Below are positions 6,376 through 13,509 of a DNA stretch of 13,963 nucleotides, piece after piece. A model generated the notes under the pieces. The model searched no databases. It was given only the letters and a program-made list of their open reading frames with translations, and was not told the DNA's origin. The position numbers and the translations under genes are program-made. Position 1 is the stretch's first letter. Each line of letters begins with the position of its first letter. This DNA is from Chitinophaga pinensis (GTDB lineage Bacteria; Bacteroidota; Bacteroidia; Chitinophagales; Chitinophagaceae), in the NCBI GenBank assembly GCA_945866165.1, contig CAMBGO010000042.1, positions 1 through 13,963 on the forward strand. Direction: 5' to 3'.

Positions 6376-6585
6376 ATGAAAAAGAGATTTCAACTTGTGG
6401 TTTTATCTCTGGCTGTACCAGTTTTAGCCTTCATTTTGTTCACTGGTATTCGCCATTATACTGATTCTGGGGAATATAAAACCGGATTCTCACAGAAGGA
6501 AAGAATAGAACGTGCCAATAACCAAATTCGTTCCATTTTGCCCTTGTGGAAGCTTGTTTCAAGACAGCTTCTACCGCAAGGCTAA
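6376..6585 (+). CDS. Small membrane-anchored protein of unknown function
   Basis: A 69-residue open frame starting MKKRFQ with one hydrophobic segment at about residues 8-23 (VVLSLAVPVLAFILF), then a charged tail containing FSQKERIERANNQIRSILP and ending SRQLLPQG. It looks like a signal anchor followed by a short amphipathic exported or periplasmic tail. I do not recognise a family. The position, divergent from kbl and ahead of the sigma-factor gene, leaves it as its own unit: a TTTAG repeat and about 70 bases separate it from the sigma gene. A TATAAT-like string lies just upstream of the ATG. It could be the remains of a longer gene, but the ATG, anchor and end look coherent. Confidence 0.5.
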   Translation: MKKRFQLVVLSLAVPVLAFILFTGIRHYTDSGEYKTGFSQKERIERANNQIRSILPLWKLVSRQLLPQG

Positions 6586-6626
6586 AAATAAAGCCACCTG
6601 ATAAATCTTATTCAAGCTCCATTTAT

Positions 6627-6645
6627 AGTTTAGGGTTTAGAGTTT
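6627..6645 (+). repeat. TTTAGGG-type spacer repeat before the sigma-factor gene
   Basis: AGTTTAGGGTTTAGAGTTT is nearly identical to the words after typA and in the spacer at 9051-9134. Here it lies 41 bases after the small gene's stop and 13 bases before the sigma-factor ATG, so it forms part of the sigma gene's leader or promoter region. Confidence 0.55.
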
Positions 6646-6657
6646 ATTGTTTTGTGT

Positions 6658-7143
6658 ATGACGGATATAGAATATAATTCTTGTGTTGACAAATATGCGG
6701 ATTCGGTTTTCAGGTTTATTTTAAAGAACCTGCGAAATGAAGAAGACGCGCGTGATATTGTACAATCAGCATTTGAAAAAATGTGGATCAAAAGAGAATC
6801 GATTGTAAATGATACAGCTAAATCTTTTCTTTTTAAAATTGCATACAACCAAATGATTGATCATATCAGGAAGAATAAACGCATTCAATTACATGACTCA
6901 TTTAAAGAAGATGCATCGGTTCAAAAAGAGCAAACCAGTTTTTTGAAACGTGAACTTGACAAGGCGCTTGAAAGCCTGACGCAGTTGCAGAAATCCCTGA
7001 TTCTTCTAAAAGATTATGAGGGTTATTCTTATGCTGAAATTGGTGAAATAACAGGATTGAATGAAAGTCAGGTGAAAGTATATTTGCACCGAGCCAGATT
7101 ACAGTTAAGAAATTTCATAGGGAAAACAGAAAATATTATTTAA
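6658..7143 (+). CDS. ECF-family RNA polymerase sigma factor
   Basis: A 161-residue extracytoplasmic-function sigma factor that would direct RNA polymerase to a small set of promoters. Region 2 spans about 11-76, with the core-binding segment NEEDARDIVQSAFEKMW at 27-43 and DHIRKNK at 68-74. Region 4 spans about 102-152, with LTQLQKSLILLKDYEGYSY followed by the helix-turn-helix AEIGEITGLNESQVKVYLHRAR. Region 3 is absent, as is normal for this group. The ATG at 6658 was chosen over an in-frame TTG at 6652 because the protein then begins MTDIEYN, close to the first helix. One base separates its stop from the putative anti-sigma gene, so the two are very likely co-expressed. Target promoters cannot be told from this window. 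Confidence 0.92.
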   Translation: MTDIEYNSCVDKYADSVFRFILKNLRNEEDARDIVQSAFEKMWIKRESIVNDTAKSFLFKIAYNQMIDHIRKNKRIQLHDSFKEDASVQKEQTSFLKRELDKALESLTQLQKSLILLKDYEGYSYAEIGEITGLNESQVKVYLHRARLQLRNFIGKTENII

Positions 7144-7144
7144 G

Positions 7145-8167
7145 ATGATTGATATAACAAATTATGAAACATGGTTTTTGCTTTATGCAGACAATGAGTT
7201 GTCTGCTGAAGAAAAGGCCACCGTTTTGTCTTTTGTGCAACAACATCCTATTCTTCAGCAGGAGTTTGATGGTATTATGCAACTTCGTTTCAGTCCTGCT
7301 GAAATTCAACATCAAGTTGATAAGGCATCATTATTTTCTATTTCAATGGAAGATAACATGCAGGCAGCTTTGGAAGAATATCAATTATTGATAAATTATA
7401 TTGATGGGGAGTTGTCATTTATTGAAATTGCTGAAGTTGAGAAACGCCTTAAGCATGATGTAGCTTTCCTTGCTTCCTATAAGCAACTAAGTATTTTAAA
7501 ATTAGAACCAGACCATTCAATTGTTCATCCCAATAAAATCGCTTTGTACAAGCGTGAAAAAACAGTTGCTTTTGGCTGGAAAAGGTCACTGGCAGCTGCA
7601 GCTTCTTTAATCATTGCTGCTGGATTATTTTGGATTGTTGAACAACCAAATGTGAGCAATACCAACGCAGTTGTGTTAGTTGCACCTGAAAGTACAGCAC
7701 CTAAAACAATCGAGCGGAATTCAGGTGAAAAAATAAATCCAGTTGCAAATAACAGTCTTATTGAAGTGGCAAAGAAAAAATCAATCACTAAAATCAGTGT
7801 TGAAAAAATAAAAAAACCTGAACGTAAGTCAGAAAATTATCTAGTGCAAGAAGTTCATGAGCCAATTATTCAGTCAGATAACAATGAAGAAAAAGTGGTT
7901 GATGCAGTTCGCACAGGAAATAATATTATATCGAATAATTTGCCCGTGCCAACTACACCTATTGGTAGTAACCAATTGAATGACCTTACTTCAACTCAAG
8001 ATTCTTTTGTGGATGAGAATTATGATAATTCGAAAAGGGCAGCTAGAAAACCATTCAAAACCTTATCCCGAAAAATAAGTCGCATCCTAGGTAAAGACCG
8101 TGATGAGTCAGATCAAATTAAATTTATACAAGTAGCAAATTTTCATCTTGCAGTATCAAAACAATAA
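7145..8167 (+). CDS. Putative membrane-anchored anti-sigma factor
   Basis: A 340-residue single-pass protein starting one base after the sigma-factor stop. The N-terminal cytoplasmic part carries two copies of a short motif: YETWFLLYADNELSAEEK at 7-24 and YQLLINYIDGELSFIEIAEVEKRL at 79-102. Each has the pattern of a tyrosine, hydrophobics, D[NG]ELS and an acidic helix, as seen in Bacteroidetes anti-sigma N-terminal regions. No HxxxCxxC zinc motif is present. One membrane helix lies at about 147-165 (RSLAAAASLIIAAGLFWIV). The periplasmic part (166-340) is low-complexity, Asn/Ser/Lys-rich, with a basic patch near 293-312. Binding of the sigma factor is inferred from gene order and the motif pair. 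The signal it senses is unknown. The outer-membrane protein gene follows 11 bases later. Confidence 0.75.
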   Translation: MIDITNYETWFLLYADNELSAEEKATVLSFVQQHPILQQEFDGIMQLRFSPAEIQHQVDKASLFSISMEDNMQAALEEYQLLINYIDGELSFIEIAEVEKRLKHDVAFLASYKQLSILKLEPDHSIVHPNKIALYKREKTVAFGWKRSLAAAASLIIAAGLFWIVEQPNVSNTNAVVLVAPESTAPKTIERNSGEKINPVANNSLIEVAKKKSITKISVEKIKKPERKSENYLVQEVHEPIIQSDNNEEKVVDAVRTGNNIISNNLPVPTTPIGSNQLNDLTSTQDSFVDENYDNSKRAARKPFKTLSRKISRILGKDRDESDQIKFIQVANFHLAVSKQ

Positions 8168-8178
8168 TTATATCATTT

Positions 8179-9051
8179 ATGAAGCGGATTAATTTTTCTT
8201 TAGCTTTTTTATTTATTTCATTTCAATTGTTTTCGCAGCAGGACAGCAGTGTTAATATTAAAAAGTCCACATCAGGGCGCGATACCATTCTGATAGGTAA
8301 TATCACCATCATTACCAATGGTGGGGGTGGACATGCAAAAGCAATTTTATCGGTATCTGATGGCCACAATTACGAGAAAGTAAATAAAAGTAATGAAAAT
8401 AAAAAGAAGATATCAACCAATTGGTTTGTATGGGACCTTGGATTTGCAGGCTATGATGACAGGACAAATTATGCATCTGCAGATGCACAAGCTTTTTTAA
8501 AAAATCCCGGAATCATCAATGCTTCTAAAGGAGACTTTGCATTGAAGGGGTCGCGTATTTCAAATTTCAATCTTTGGTTTTTTATACAACGCTTGAATAT
8601 TGCAGCAGGGGTTCTGAATTTGAAATATGGTTTTGGAATAGAAAGCAACAATTATTTTTTTAAGAATAGCATCACCTATGTCGATGATATCAAACCATAC
8701 ACACTGAGGGGATTGCCTAAACAGTTTACAAAAAACAAATTGGTAGCAAACTATCTCACTGTACCAGTCATGCTAAATATAAATACCAATCCTTCTAAAC
8801 ATAAAGCGGGTTTGCAATTTTCTGCAGGAATCAGTGGCGGTTATCTATATGGGAGTAGGCAGAAACAAAAAGGATCTGACGGTACTGTTAAAAACAAGAC
8901 TGACTTTAATCTTGAAAGGTGGAAGCTTTCTTACATTGCTGAATTGGGTATTGGACCCGTAAAGCTCTATGGATCACTTGCGGCCACACCGTTGCATCAG
9001 TATGGACTTGATCAGCGACCATATACAGTGGGAGTGCGGTTTTCTAATTAG
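8179..9051 (+). CDS. Putative outer-membrane beta-barrel protein
   Basis: A 290-residue exported protein. Residues 1-20 are a signal peptide (MKRINFS, a hydrophobic run, QLFSQ). The mature part opens with polar repeats (DTILIGNITIITNGGGG), then alternating polar/aromatic strands: NWFVWDLGFAGYDD, FNLWFFIQRLNIAAG, LNLKYGFGIESNN, ANYLTVPVMLNINTN, LQFSAGISGGYLYG, LSYIAELGIGPVKLYG and YTVGVRFSN at the C-terminus. This pattern fits a small beta-barrel of the PorT / outer-membrane beta-barrel type, although no specific name is justified. It is the third gene of the sigma / anti-sigma unit and may be the regulated output or the sensed cargo. The stop codon TAG forms part of the GTTTAG repeat that follows. 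Confidence 0.72.
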   Translation: MKRINFSLAFLFISFQLFSQQDSSVNIKKSTSGRDTILIGNITIITNGGGGHAKAILSVSDGHNYEKVNKSNENKKKISTNWFVWDLGFAGYDDRTNYASADAQAFLKNPGIINASKGDFALKGSRISNFNLWFFIQRLNIAAGVLNLKYGFGIESNNYFFKNSITYVDDIKPYTLRGLPKQFTKNKLVANYLTVPVMLNINTNPSKHKAGLQFSAGISGGYLYGSRQKQKGSDGTVKNKTDFNLERWKLSYIAELGIGPVKLYGSLAATPLHQYGLDQRPYTVGVRFSN

Positions 9052-9134
9052 TTTAGATGTTGAGACGTTTAGGGTTTAGACGTTTAGAAATCATCTGTTA
9101 AAATCTAAACATCTAAACGTCTAAACATCTAAAC
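9051..9134. terminator. Long inverted repeat between convergent genes, terminator-like
   Basis: Left arm 9051-9080 (GTTTAGATGTTGAGACGTTTAG and on) pairs with right arm 9104-9134 (TCTAAACATCTAAACGTCTAAACATCTAAAC) as about 30 bases with few mismatches. The loop of about 23 bases contains AAATCATCTGTT. It sits between the stop codon of the outer-membrane protein gene and the end of the haem-protein gene, the right place for a bidirectional terminator. There is no long T-run. Confidence 0.6.
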
Positions 9135-9147
9135 TTTAAACTAAGAA

Positions 9148-9633
9148 TTATTTCTTCTTGAGGATTAAAGAATCAGCGGGATATTTTGCCTTGAGTGTAT
9201 CCATGATACCTTGTGCCCAGTTTGTTATTAGGGTTTTTTCATTTTCACTCAACTTGGCATCAGTGTGAATGAGTGTATAAGATTCAAGTGGCATTTCACC
9301 TTCTTTAACTTCCTCAATCAATTCTTCCAGTTTGTGGTTTTGGATGGCAAGTCGCAGGTTTCCAAAATTGTTTAAGTTAAAATGTTTTTTTCCATCAGTT
9401 ACATGGTCATTCAACCACCAGGCTACTGGTTGAATTTCCGCATACCACGGGTAGTTTGTTTTATTTGTATGGCAGTCGGCACAAGACCTGTCTAGAATCG
9501 CCTGTACATCTTGCGGAACAGGATACAATGTGCTAATATCTTTTGATGCATCACCAGAAATATTTTTTGTTGGGCGGAAAGCCTGAAGAATTACAAACAC
9601 TACCAAGAGTCCAATGAGAATTTTTTTGATCAT
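9148..9633 (-). CDS. Membrane-anchored c-type haem-binding protein
   Basis: A 161-residue single-haem protein. Residues 4-19 form a hydrophobic N-terminal anchor or signal (KILIGLLVVFVILQAF). The c-type haem motif CADCH is at 51-55, within DRSCADCHTNKTNYPWY, the typical start of the haem-binding domain common in Bacteroidetes. EGEMPLESY at 111-119 gives Met114 as the likely sixth haem ligand, followed by an LSENEKTLITNWA helix as in cytochrome c-like folds. It is likely periplasmic and takes part in electron transfer or sensing; a partner is not evident here. It lies 56 bases downstream of acs on the same strand and may be co-transcribed with it, though an own promoter is possible. The ending LILKKK is basic. 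Confidence 0.85.
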   Translation of the reverse strand: MIKKILIGLLVVFVILQAFRPTKNISGDASKDISTLYPVPQDVQAILDRSCADCHTNKTNYPWYAEIQPVAWWLNDHVTDGKKHFNLNNFGNLRLAIQNHKLEELIEEVKEGEMPLESYTLIHTDAKLSENEKTLITNWAQGIMDTLKAKYPADSLILKKK

Positions 9634-9689
9634 ATATTCTTTTTAAAAGGTTTATTAATTAATACTTCAATCTACTTTTTTAGCGTTAC

Positions 9690-11603
9690 TTATATCTTTC
9701 CATTTTTAATATCTTCTACTACAGAAGGATCAAGCAAGGTAGAAGTATCTCCAATGTTTTCTAACTCGCCTTCAGCAATCTTTCTCAAGATTCTTCTCAT
9801 GATTTTTCCACTTCTTGTCTTTGGTAATCCAGGGACCAATTGAATTTTGTCTGGCTTGGCAATCGGACCTATAATTCGGCTTACAGTTGCTGTAATATCT
9901 TTTCTTATCAGTTCCTCATCACCATGGGTGCCATTATAGATGACAAAAGCATAAATTCCTTGCCCTTTAACATCATGGGGATATCCAACTACTGCACTTT
10001 CAACTACTCCCGTGTGCATGTTGATGGCATTTTCAACTTCAGCAGTGCCAATGCGGTGGCCGCTTACATTCAATACATCATCAACCCTTCCAGTGATTCT
10101 ATAGTAACCATTTTCATCACGAAAAGCACCATCACCCGTAAAGTATAGATTTTCATAAGTTGCAAAATAATTTGTTCTGCAACGTTCATGGTCGCCGTAG
10201 GTTGTTCTGATGGTGGAAGGCCAAGGAGCCTTGATACAAAGGTTGCCGGTTACATTGTTTTCTGTTATTTCATTTCCTTTTTCATCTACTAGAATGGGTT
10301 GTACGCCTGGAAATGGAAGTGTTGCATAACTTGCTTTAGCAGGAGTAATACCCGCCATATTGCTAATCAATACACCACCAGTTTCAGTTTGCCACCAAGT
10401 GTCTACAATGGGACAGTTTCCTTTACCAATATGTTCGTCGTACCAATTCCAAGCTTCTTCGTTAATTGGTTCGCCTACTGTACCTAGCACACGCAACGAA
10501 CTCAAATCTTTATTCTGAATGGGTCCCAATCCAAACGCCATCAGGCTCCTGATAGCGGTTGGTGCAGTATATAATATATTGACCCTATATTTATCAATTA
10601 TATCCCAGAACCTCCCAGCATCAGGAAATGTTGGTATGCCTTCAAACATGAGCGAAGTTGCACCAGCGCTGAGCGGTCCATATACAATATAGGAGTGTCC
10701 AGTTATCCAGCCAATGTCTGCGGTACAGAAATGAATCTCCTCGGGCTTATATTGGAAAACATTTACAAAAGTATAATTGGTGTAAACCATGTATCCTGCA
10801 CAGGAATGAACAACGCCTTTTGGTTTCCCTGTTGAACCTGATGTATATAATATGAACAAAGGGTCTTCAGCATCCATTGTTTCGGCAGGGAAATCAGGAT
10901 TTCCTTTTTGTTCAATTTTTCTTATTTCATCTTCCCACCAGATATCCCTTCCGTTGATCATGCTCACCGGAGTGCGTGTGTGCATATATACAACGACAGT
11001 TTTTACAAATGGGCAACTAACGAGTGCATCATCGATAACACTTTTTAATGGAATGTCTTTGGGCCCACGAAATGCTCCATCACAGGTAATGATGAATTCC
11101 GATTTTGCATCTTGTAGTCTGTCGGCAATGCTTTGCGCACTGAATCCTCCAAATATAACAGAATGTATAGCCCCAATTCTTGCACAGGCAAGCACTGCTA
11201 TTGCTAGTTCTGGTATCATCCCCATATAGATACAAACGCGATCACCTTTTTTTACTCCATTGTTTTTTAATACATGAGCAAATTGGTTCACTTTTAAATG
11301 TAGCTGGGCATAAGTGAGAATTCTTTGCGGATCATTGGGGTTGTTGGGCTCCCAAATGATAGCAGGTTGATTTGCTTTGTCGTGCAGGTGCCTATCAATA
11401 CAGTTTTCTGTGATATTAAGCTGCGCGCCCTCAAACCATTTTACGGAAGGCTCTTTGAAGTTCCAGTCCAAAACACGCTCCCATGGCTTCTTCCATTGAA
11501 AATTAGCAGCTATGTCACCCCAAAATTTTTCAGGGTCTTCAACACTTTTCTTCCAAGCTGCATGGTATTCTTCAAGCGATTTGATTTGATAAGGGTAGCT
11601 CAT
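9690..11603 (-). CDS. acs: Acetyl-CoA synthetase (AMP-forming)
   Basis: A 637-residue cytoplasmic ligase that activates acetate with ATP and CoA to acetyl-CoA via acetyl-AMP. Motifs in order: ILYTSGSTGKPKGVVHS at 251-267 (P-loop-like, ATP binding), TADIGWITGHSYIVYGP at 294-310, GTVGEPINEEAW at 374-385, DTWWQTETGG at 401-410 with the Trp that shapes the small acetate pocket, TGDGAFRDENGYYRITGRVDDV at 489-510 (hinge and adenylate binding), NVSGHRIGTAEVE at 512-524, and PKTRSGKIMRR at 594-604 with Lys600, the position acetylated in regulated homologues. Length and order match Acs, not longer-chain acyl-CoA ligases. It is divergent from an MHS transporter, which suggests joint organic-acid use. 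The start at 11603 gives the expected MSYPYQI N-terminus. Confidence 0.96.
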   Translation of the reverse strand: MSYPYQIKSLEEYHAAWKKSVEDPEKFWGDIAANFQWKKPWERVLDWNFKEPSVKWFEGAQLNITENCIDRHLHDKANQPAIIWEPNNPNDPQRILTYAQLHLKVNQFAHVLKNNGVKKGDRVCIYMGMIPELAIAVLACARIGAIHSVIFGGFSAQSIADRLQDAKSEFIITCDGAFRGPKDIPLKSVIDDALVSCPFVKTVVVYMHTRTPVSMINGRDIWWEDEIRKIEQKGNPDFPAETMDAEDPLFILYTSGSTGKPKGVVHSCAGYMVYTNYTFVNVFQYKPEEIHFCTADIGWITGHSYIVYGPLSAGATSLMFEGIPTFPDAGRFWDIIDKYRVNILYTAPTAIRSLMAFGLGPIQNKDLSSLRVLGTVGEPINEEAWNWYDEHIGKGNCPIVDTWWQTETGGVLISNMAGITPAKASYATLPFPGVQPILVDEKGNEITENNVTGNLCIKAPWPSTIRTTYGDHERCRTNYFATYENLYFTGDGAFRDENGYYRITGRVDDVLNVSGHRIGTAEVENAINMHTGVVESAVVGYPHDVKGQGIYAFVIYNGTHGDEELIRKDITATVSRIIGPIAKPDKIQLVPGLPKTRSGKIMRRILRKIAEGELENIGDTSTLLDPSVVEDIKNGKI

Positions 11604-11666
11604 TATAAAACATTTACCTGATTAGAGTGGTAAGTTAAAAAAAATCACATTGTTGTAGATATTTTT

Positions 11667-11673
11667 TATCTTG
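11667..11673 (+). promoter_or_regulatory. Possible -7 element for the MHS transporter gene
   Basis: TATCTTG resembles TAnnTTTG with one T missing, with TTG at 11650-11655 about 12-17 bases upstream. It overlaps the in-frame TTG at 11671, which argues that this TTG is not the start codon and supports the ATG at 11707, leaving a leader of about 30 bases. Weak match. Confidence 0.3.
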
Positions 11674-11706
11674 AAACACAATTTTAAATCAATCCCCATT
11701 CAATTC

Positions 11707-13242
11707 ATGGAATCTCCTGCTGGAAAAAAACAGATTCGCAAGGTCATATTCGCTTCTTCTGTTGGAACACTGATTGAGTGGTATGACTTCTACATATTTG
11801 GTAGCTTGGCGCCTATCATTGCGTTGCAATTTTTTCCTAAAACCAACCCAACCGCTGCATTGCTTTCTACCTTGGCAACCTTTGCCGCTGGATTTATTGT
11901 AAGGCCATTTGGTGCGTTGGTATTTGGGCGACTTGGCGACAAAGTGGGAAGGAAGTATACTTTTTTGCTCACATTGGTTTTAATGGGTGGTTCAACATTT
12001 GCAATTGGACTGATACCGGGTTACGAAAAGATCGGCTTTGTTGCACCATTACTTGTGCTACTGCTACGTCTTATTCAAGGCCTCGCTCTTGGTGGTGAAT
12101 ATGGTGGCGCTGCTACTTATGTTGCTGAGCATTCACCTGATAGTAAAAGAGGATTTTATACGAGCTGGATTCAAACAACGGCAACACTTGGATTGCTGCT
12201 TTCACTGGGAATCATCTTGATTACACGTCAAAGCATGGCACCAAACAGTGTTGATTCAATCAGAATTTTTGAGGACTGGGGTTGGAGAATTCCATTTTGG
12301 TTTTCAGTCGTACTAGTTGGTATGAGTATTTATATTCGGTTGAAGATGCATGAATCTCCAGTCTTCAGTAAACTAAAGGCGGAAGGAAAGACTTCAATCA
12401 ATCCAATTAAGGAAAGTCTCATGCACCGTGGTAACCTCAAGATGGTATTGCTTGCATTGTTCGGTGCAACAATGGGACAAGGAGTAGTTTGGTATACGGG
12501 ACAGTTTTATGCACAAACATTTTTAGAGAATGTATGCAAAGTTGATTTTTCTCAAACTAGGACAATCATGATTTGGGCGATCATTTTTGCAACACCTCTT
12601 TTTATATTTTTTGGAAACCTGAGTGATAAAGTGGGAAGGAAATGGATCATCATGTCTGGTCTATTGCTTGCAGTGGTTTTATATAGACCAATTTATCATC
12701 AGATGGTGAATCTAACATCAACAACAGAATCTGTAGTTGACACTGGTCTAACAAAAATAGAACGCATCATAACACCGGTTAGTGGGAAAGGTTATGGATT
12801 ACAGACCACTTCAACCTTACAAACTTTTACCAATGGTATCATTGAGAAAAAGGTACACATGGATACGTTGTTGAATGATGGTTCAGAAAAACCACAAGTA
12901 ACCGACAGGGTTTCAAAGCAATTGCCAACAGATCGGTATTGGATGATGATTGGTTTGATCTTTATACAGATTTTGTTTGTAACCATGTCGTATGGTCCTA
13001 TCGCAGCTTTCCTAGTAGAAATATTTCCAACAAAAATTCGCTATACATCTATGAGTCTTCCATACCATTTGGGTAATGGTGTTTTTGGCGGACTCACTCC
13101 ATTTATTGCAGTGTTGTTAGGAACCATGTATACTGGTGATTTGTTAGTTGGACTTTGGTATCCTATTATAGTAGCAGGTTTATGTTTGGTTATAGGATCT
13201 ATTTATCTTTCTAATGTAGTTGATAAAAATATAAATGATTAA
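11707..13242 (+). CDS. MFS transporter of the metabolite:H+ symporter (MHS) family
   Basis: A 511-residue inner-membrane secondary transporter of the MHS branch (ProP/KgtP/ShiA relatives), taking up an organic acid, betaine or similar with protons. Signatures: SVGTLIEWYDFYIFG at 18-32, VRPFGALVFGRLGDKVGRK at 65-83 (motif A after helix 2), LRLIQGLALGGEYGGAATYVAE at 120-141, FFGNLSDKVGRK at 301-312 and EIFPTKIRYTSMSLPYHLGNGVFGGLTPF at 438-466. An extra hydrophilic stretch of about 80 residues (329-409), placed between helices 9 and 10 and so periplasmic, lengthens it beyond ProP-like proteins. I chose ATG 11707; a TTG 36 bases upstream overlaps a promoter-like box. Divergent from acs, and 9 bases ahead of a small membrane gene, so acetate or a related acid is a fair substrate guess only. 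Confidence 0.9.
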   Translation: MESPAGKKQIRKVIFASSVGTLIEWYDFYIFGSLAPIIALQFFPKTNPTAALLSTLATFAAGFIVRPFGALVFGRLGDKVGRKYTFLLTLVLMGGSTFAIGLIPGYEKIGFVAPLLVLLLRLIQGLALGGEYGGAATYVAEHSPDSKRGFYTSWIQTTATLGLLLSLGIILITRQSMAPNSVDSIRIFEDWGWRIPFWFSVVLVGMSIYIRLKMHESPVFSKLKAEGKTSINPIKESLMHRGNLKMVLLALFGATMGQGVVWYTGQFYAQTFLENVCKVDFSQTRTIMIWAIIFATPLFIFFGNLSDKVGRKWIIMSGLLLAVVLYRPIYHQMVNLTSTTESVVDTGLTKIERIITPVSGKGYGLQTTSTLQTFTNGIIEKKVHMDTLLNDGSEKPQVTDRVSKQLPTDRYWMMIGLIFIQILFVTMSYGPIAAFLVEIFPTKIRYTSMSLPYHLGNGVFGGLTPFIAVLLGTMYTGDLLVGLWYPIIVAGLCLVIGSIYLSNVVDKNIND

Positions 13243-13251
13243 AACAGTATC

Positions 13252-13497
13252 ATGAATAGTTTCAAGCGTTTTATGGGATTGGTATGGATGGTAGTTGGAG
13301 TTGTTGTGTATATCATTTTGTTAAAAACAGCTATCGCACAGGTATCAGTAAAGCCCATGGCAGATACCATCATACAATGGTCTATCTTTGTAATCATTTT
13401 TTTACCAATCACCATTGGATTTCTCATCTTTGGATGGCTTGCTTTTAACGGAGCATACGATAAGCTTCCTATTTCGAGTGAAGAGATTGAAGGGTGA
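13252..13497 (+). CDS. Small two-helix membrane protein linked to the MHS transporter
   Basis: An 81-residue protein with two membrane helices: about 8-27 (MGLVWMVVGVVVYIILLKTA) and about 42-65 (IQWSIFVIIFLPITIGFLIFGWLA), then a soluble tail ending SSEEIEG. Small proteins of this shape next to MFS carriers occur in Bacteroidetes (possibly the DUF6814 group, from memory). It starts 9 bases after the transporter stop and ends 12 bases before the ABC gene, so the three lie on one strand with tight spacing. It may assist or regulate the carrier, but the sequence shows no motif that says so. Confidence 0.72.
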   Translation: MNSFKRFMGLVWMVVGVVVYIILLKTAIAQVSVKPMADTIIQWSIFVIIFLPITIGFLIFGWLAFNGAYDKLPISSEEIEG

Positions 13498-13509
13498 TAG
13501 CAACTTCTA

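Noticed and set aside
6549..6595. Hairpins at the end of the 69-residue gene (GAAGC/GCTTC and GGCT/AGCC)
   Set aside because: Stems of 4-5 bases, partly inside the coding region and not followed by a T-run; too weak for a terminator call.
9653..9664. TATTAATTAATA palindrome between acs and the haem-protein gene
   Set aside because: A 12-base AT-only palindrome is expected by chance in such AT-rich spacers.
10852..11229. 125-residue plus-strand open frame inside acs
   Set aside because: Antisense shadow of the highly conserved acetyl-CoA synthetase gene.
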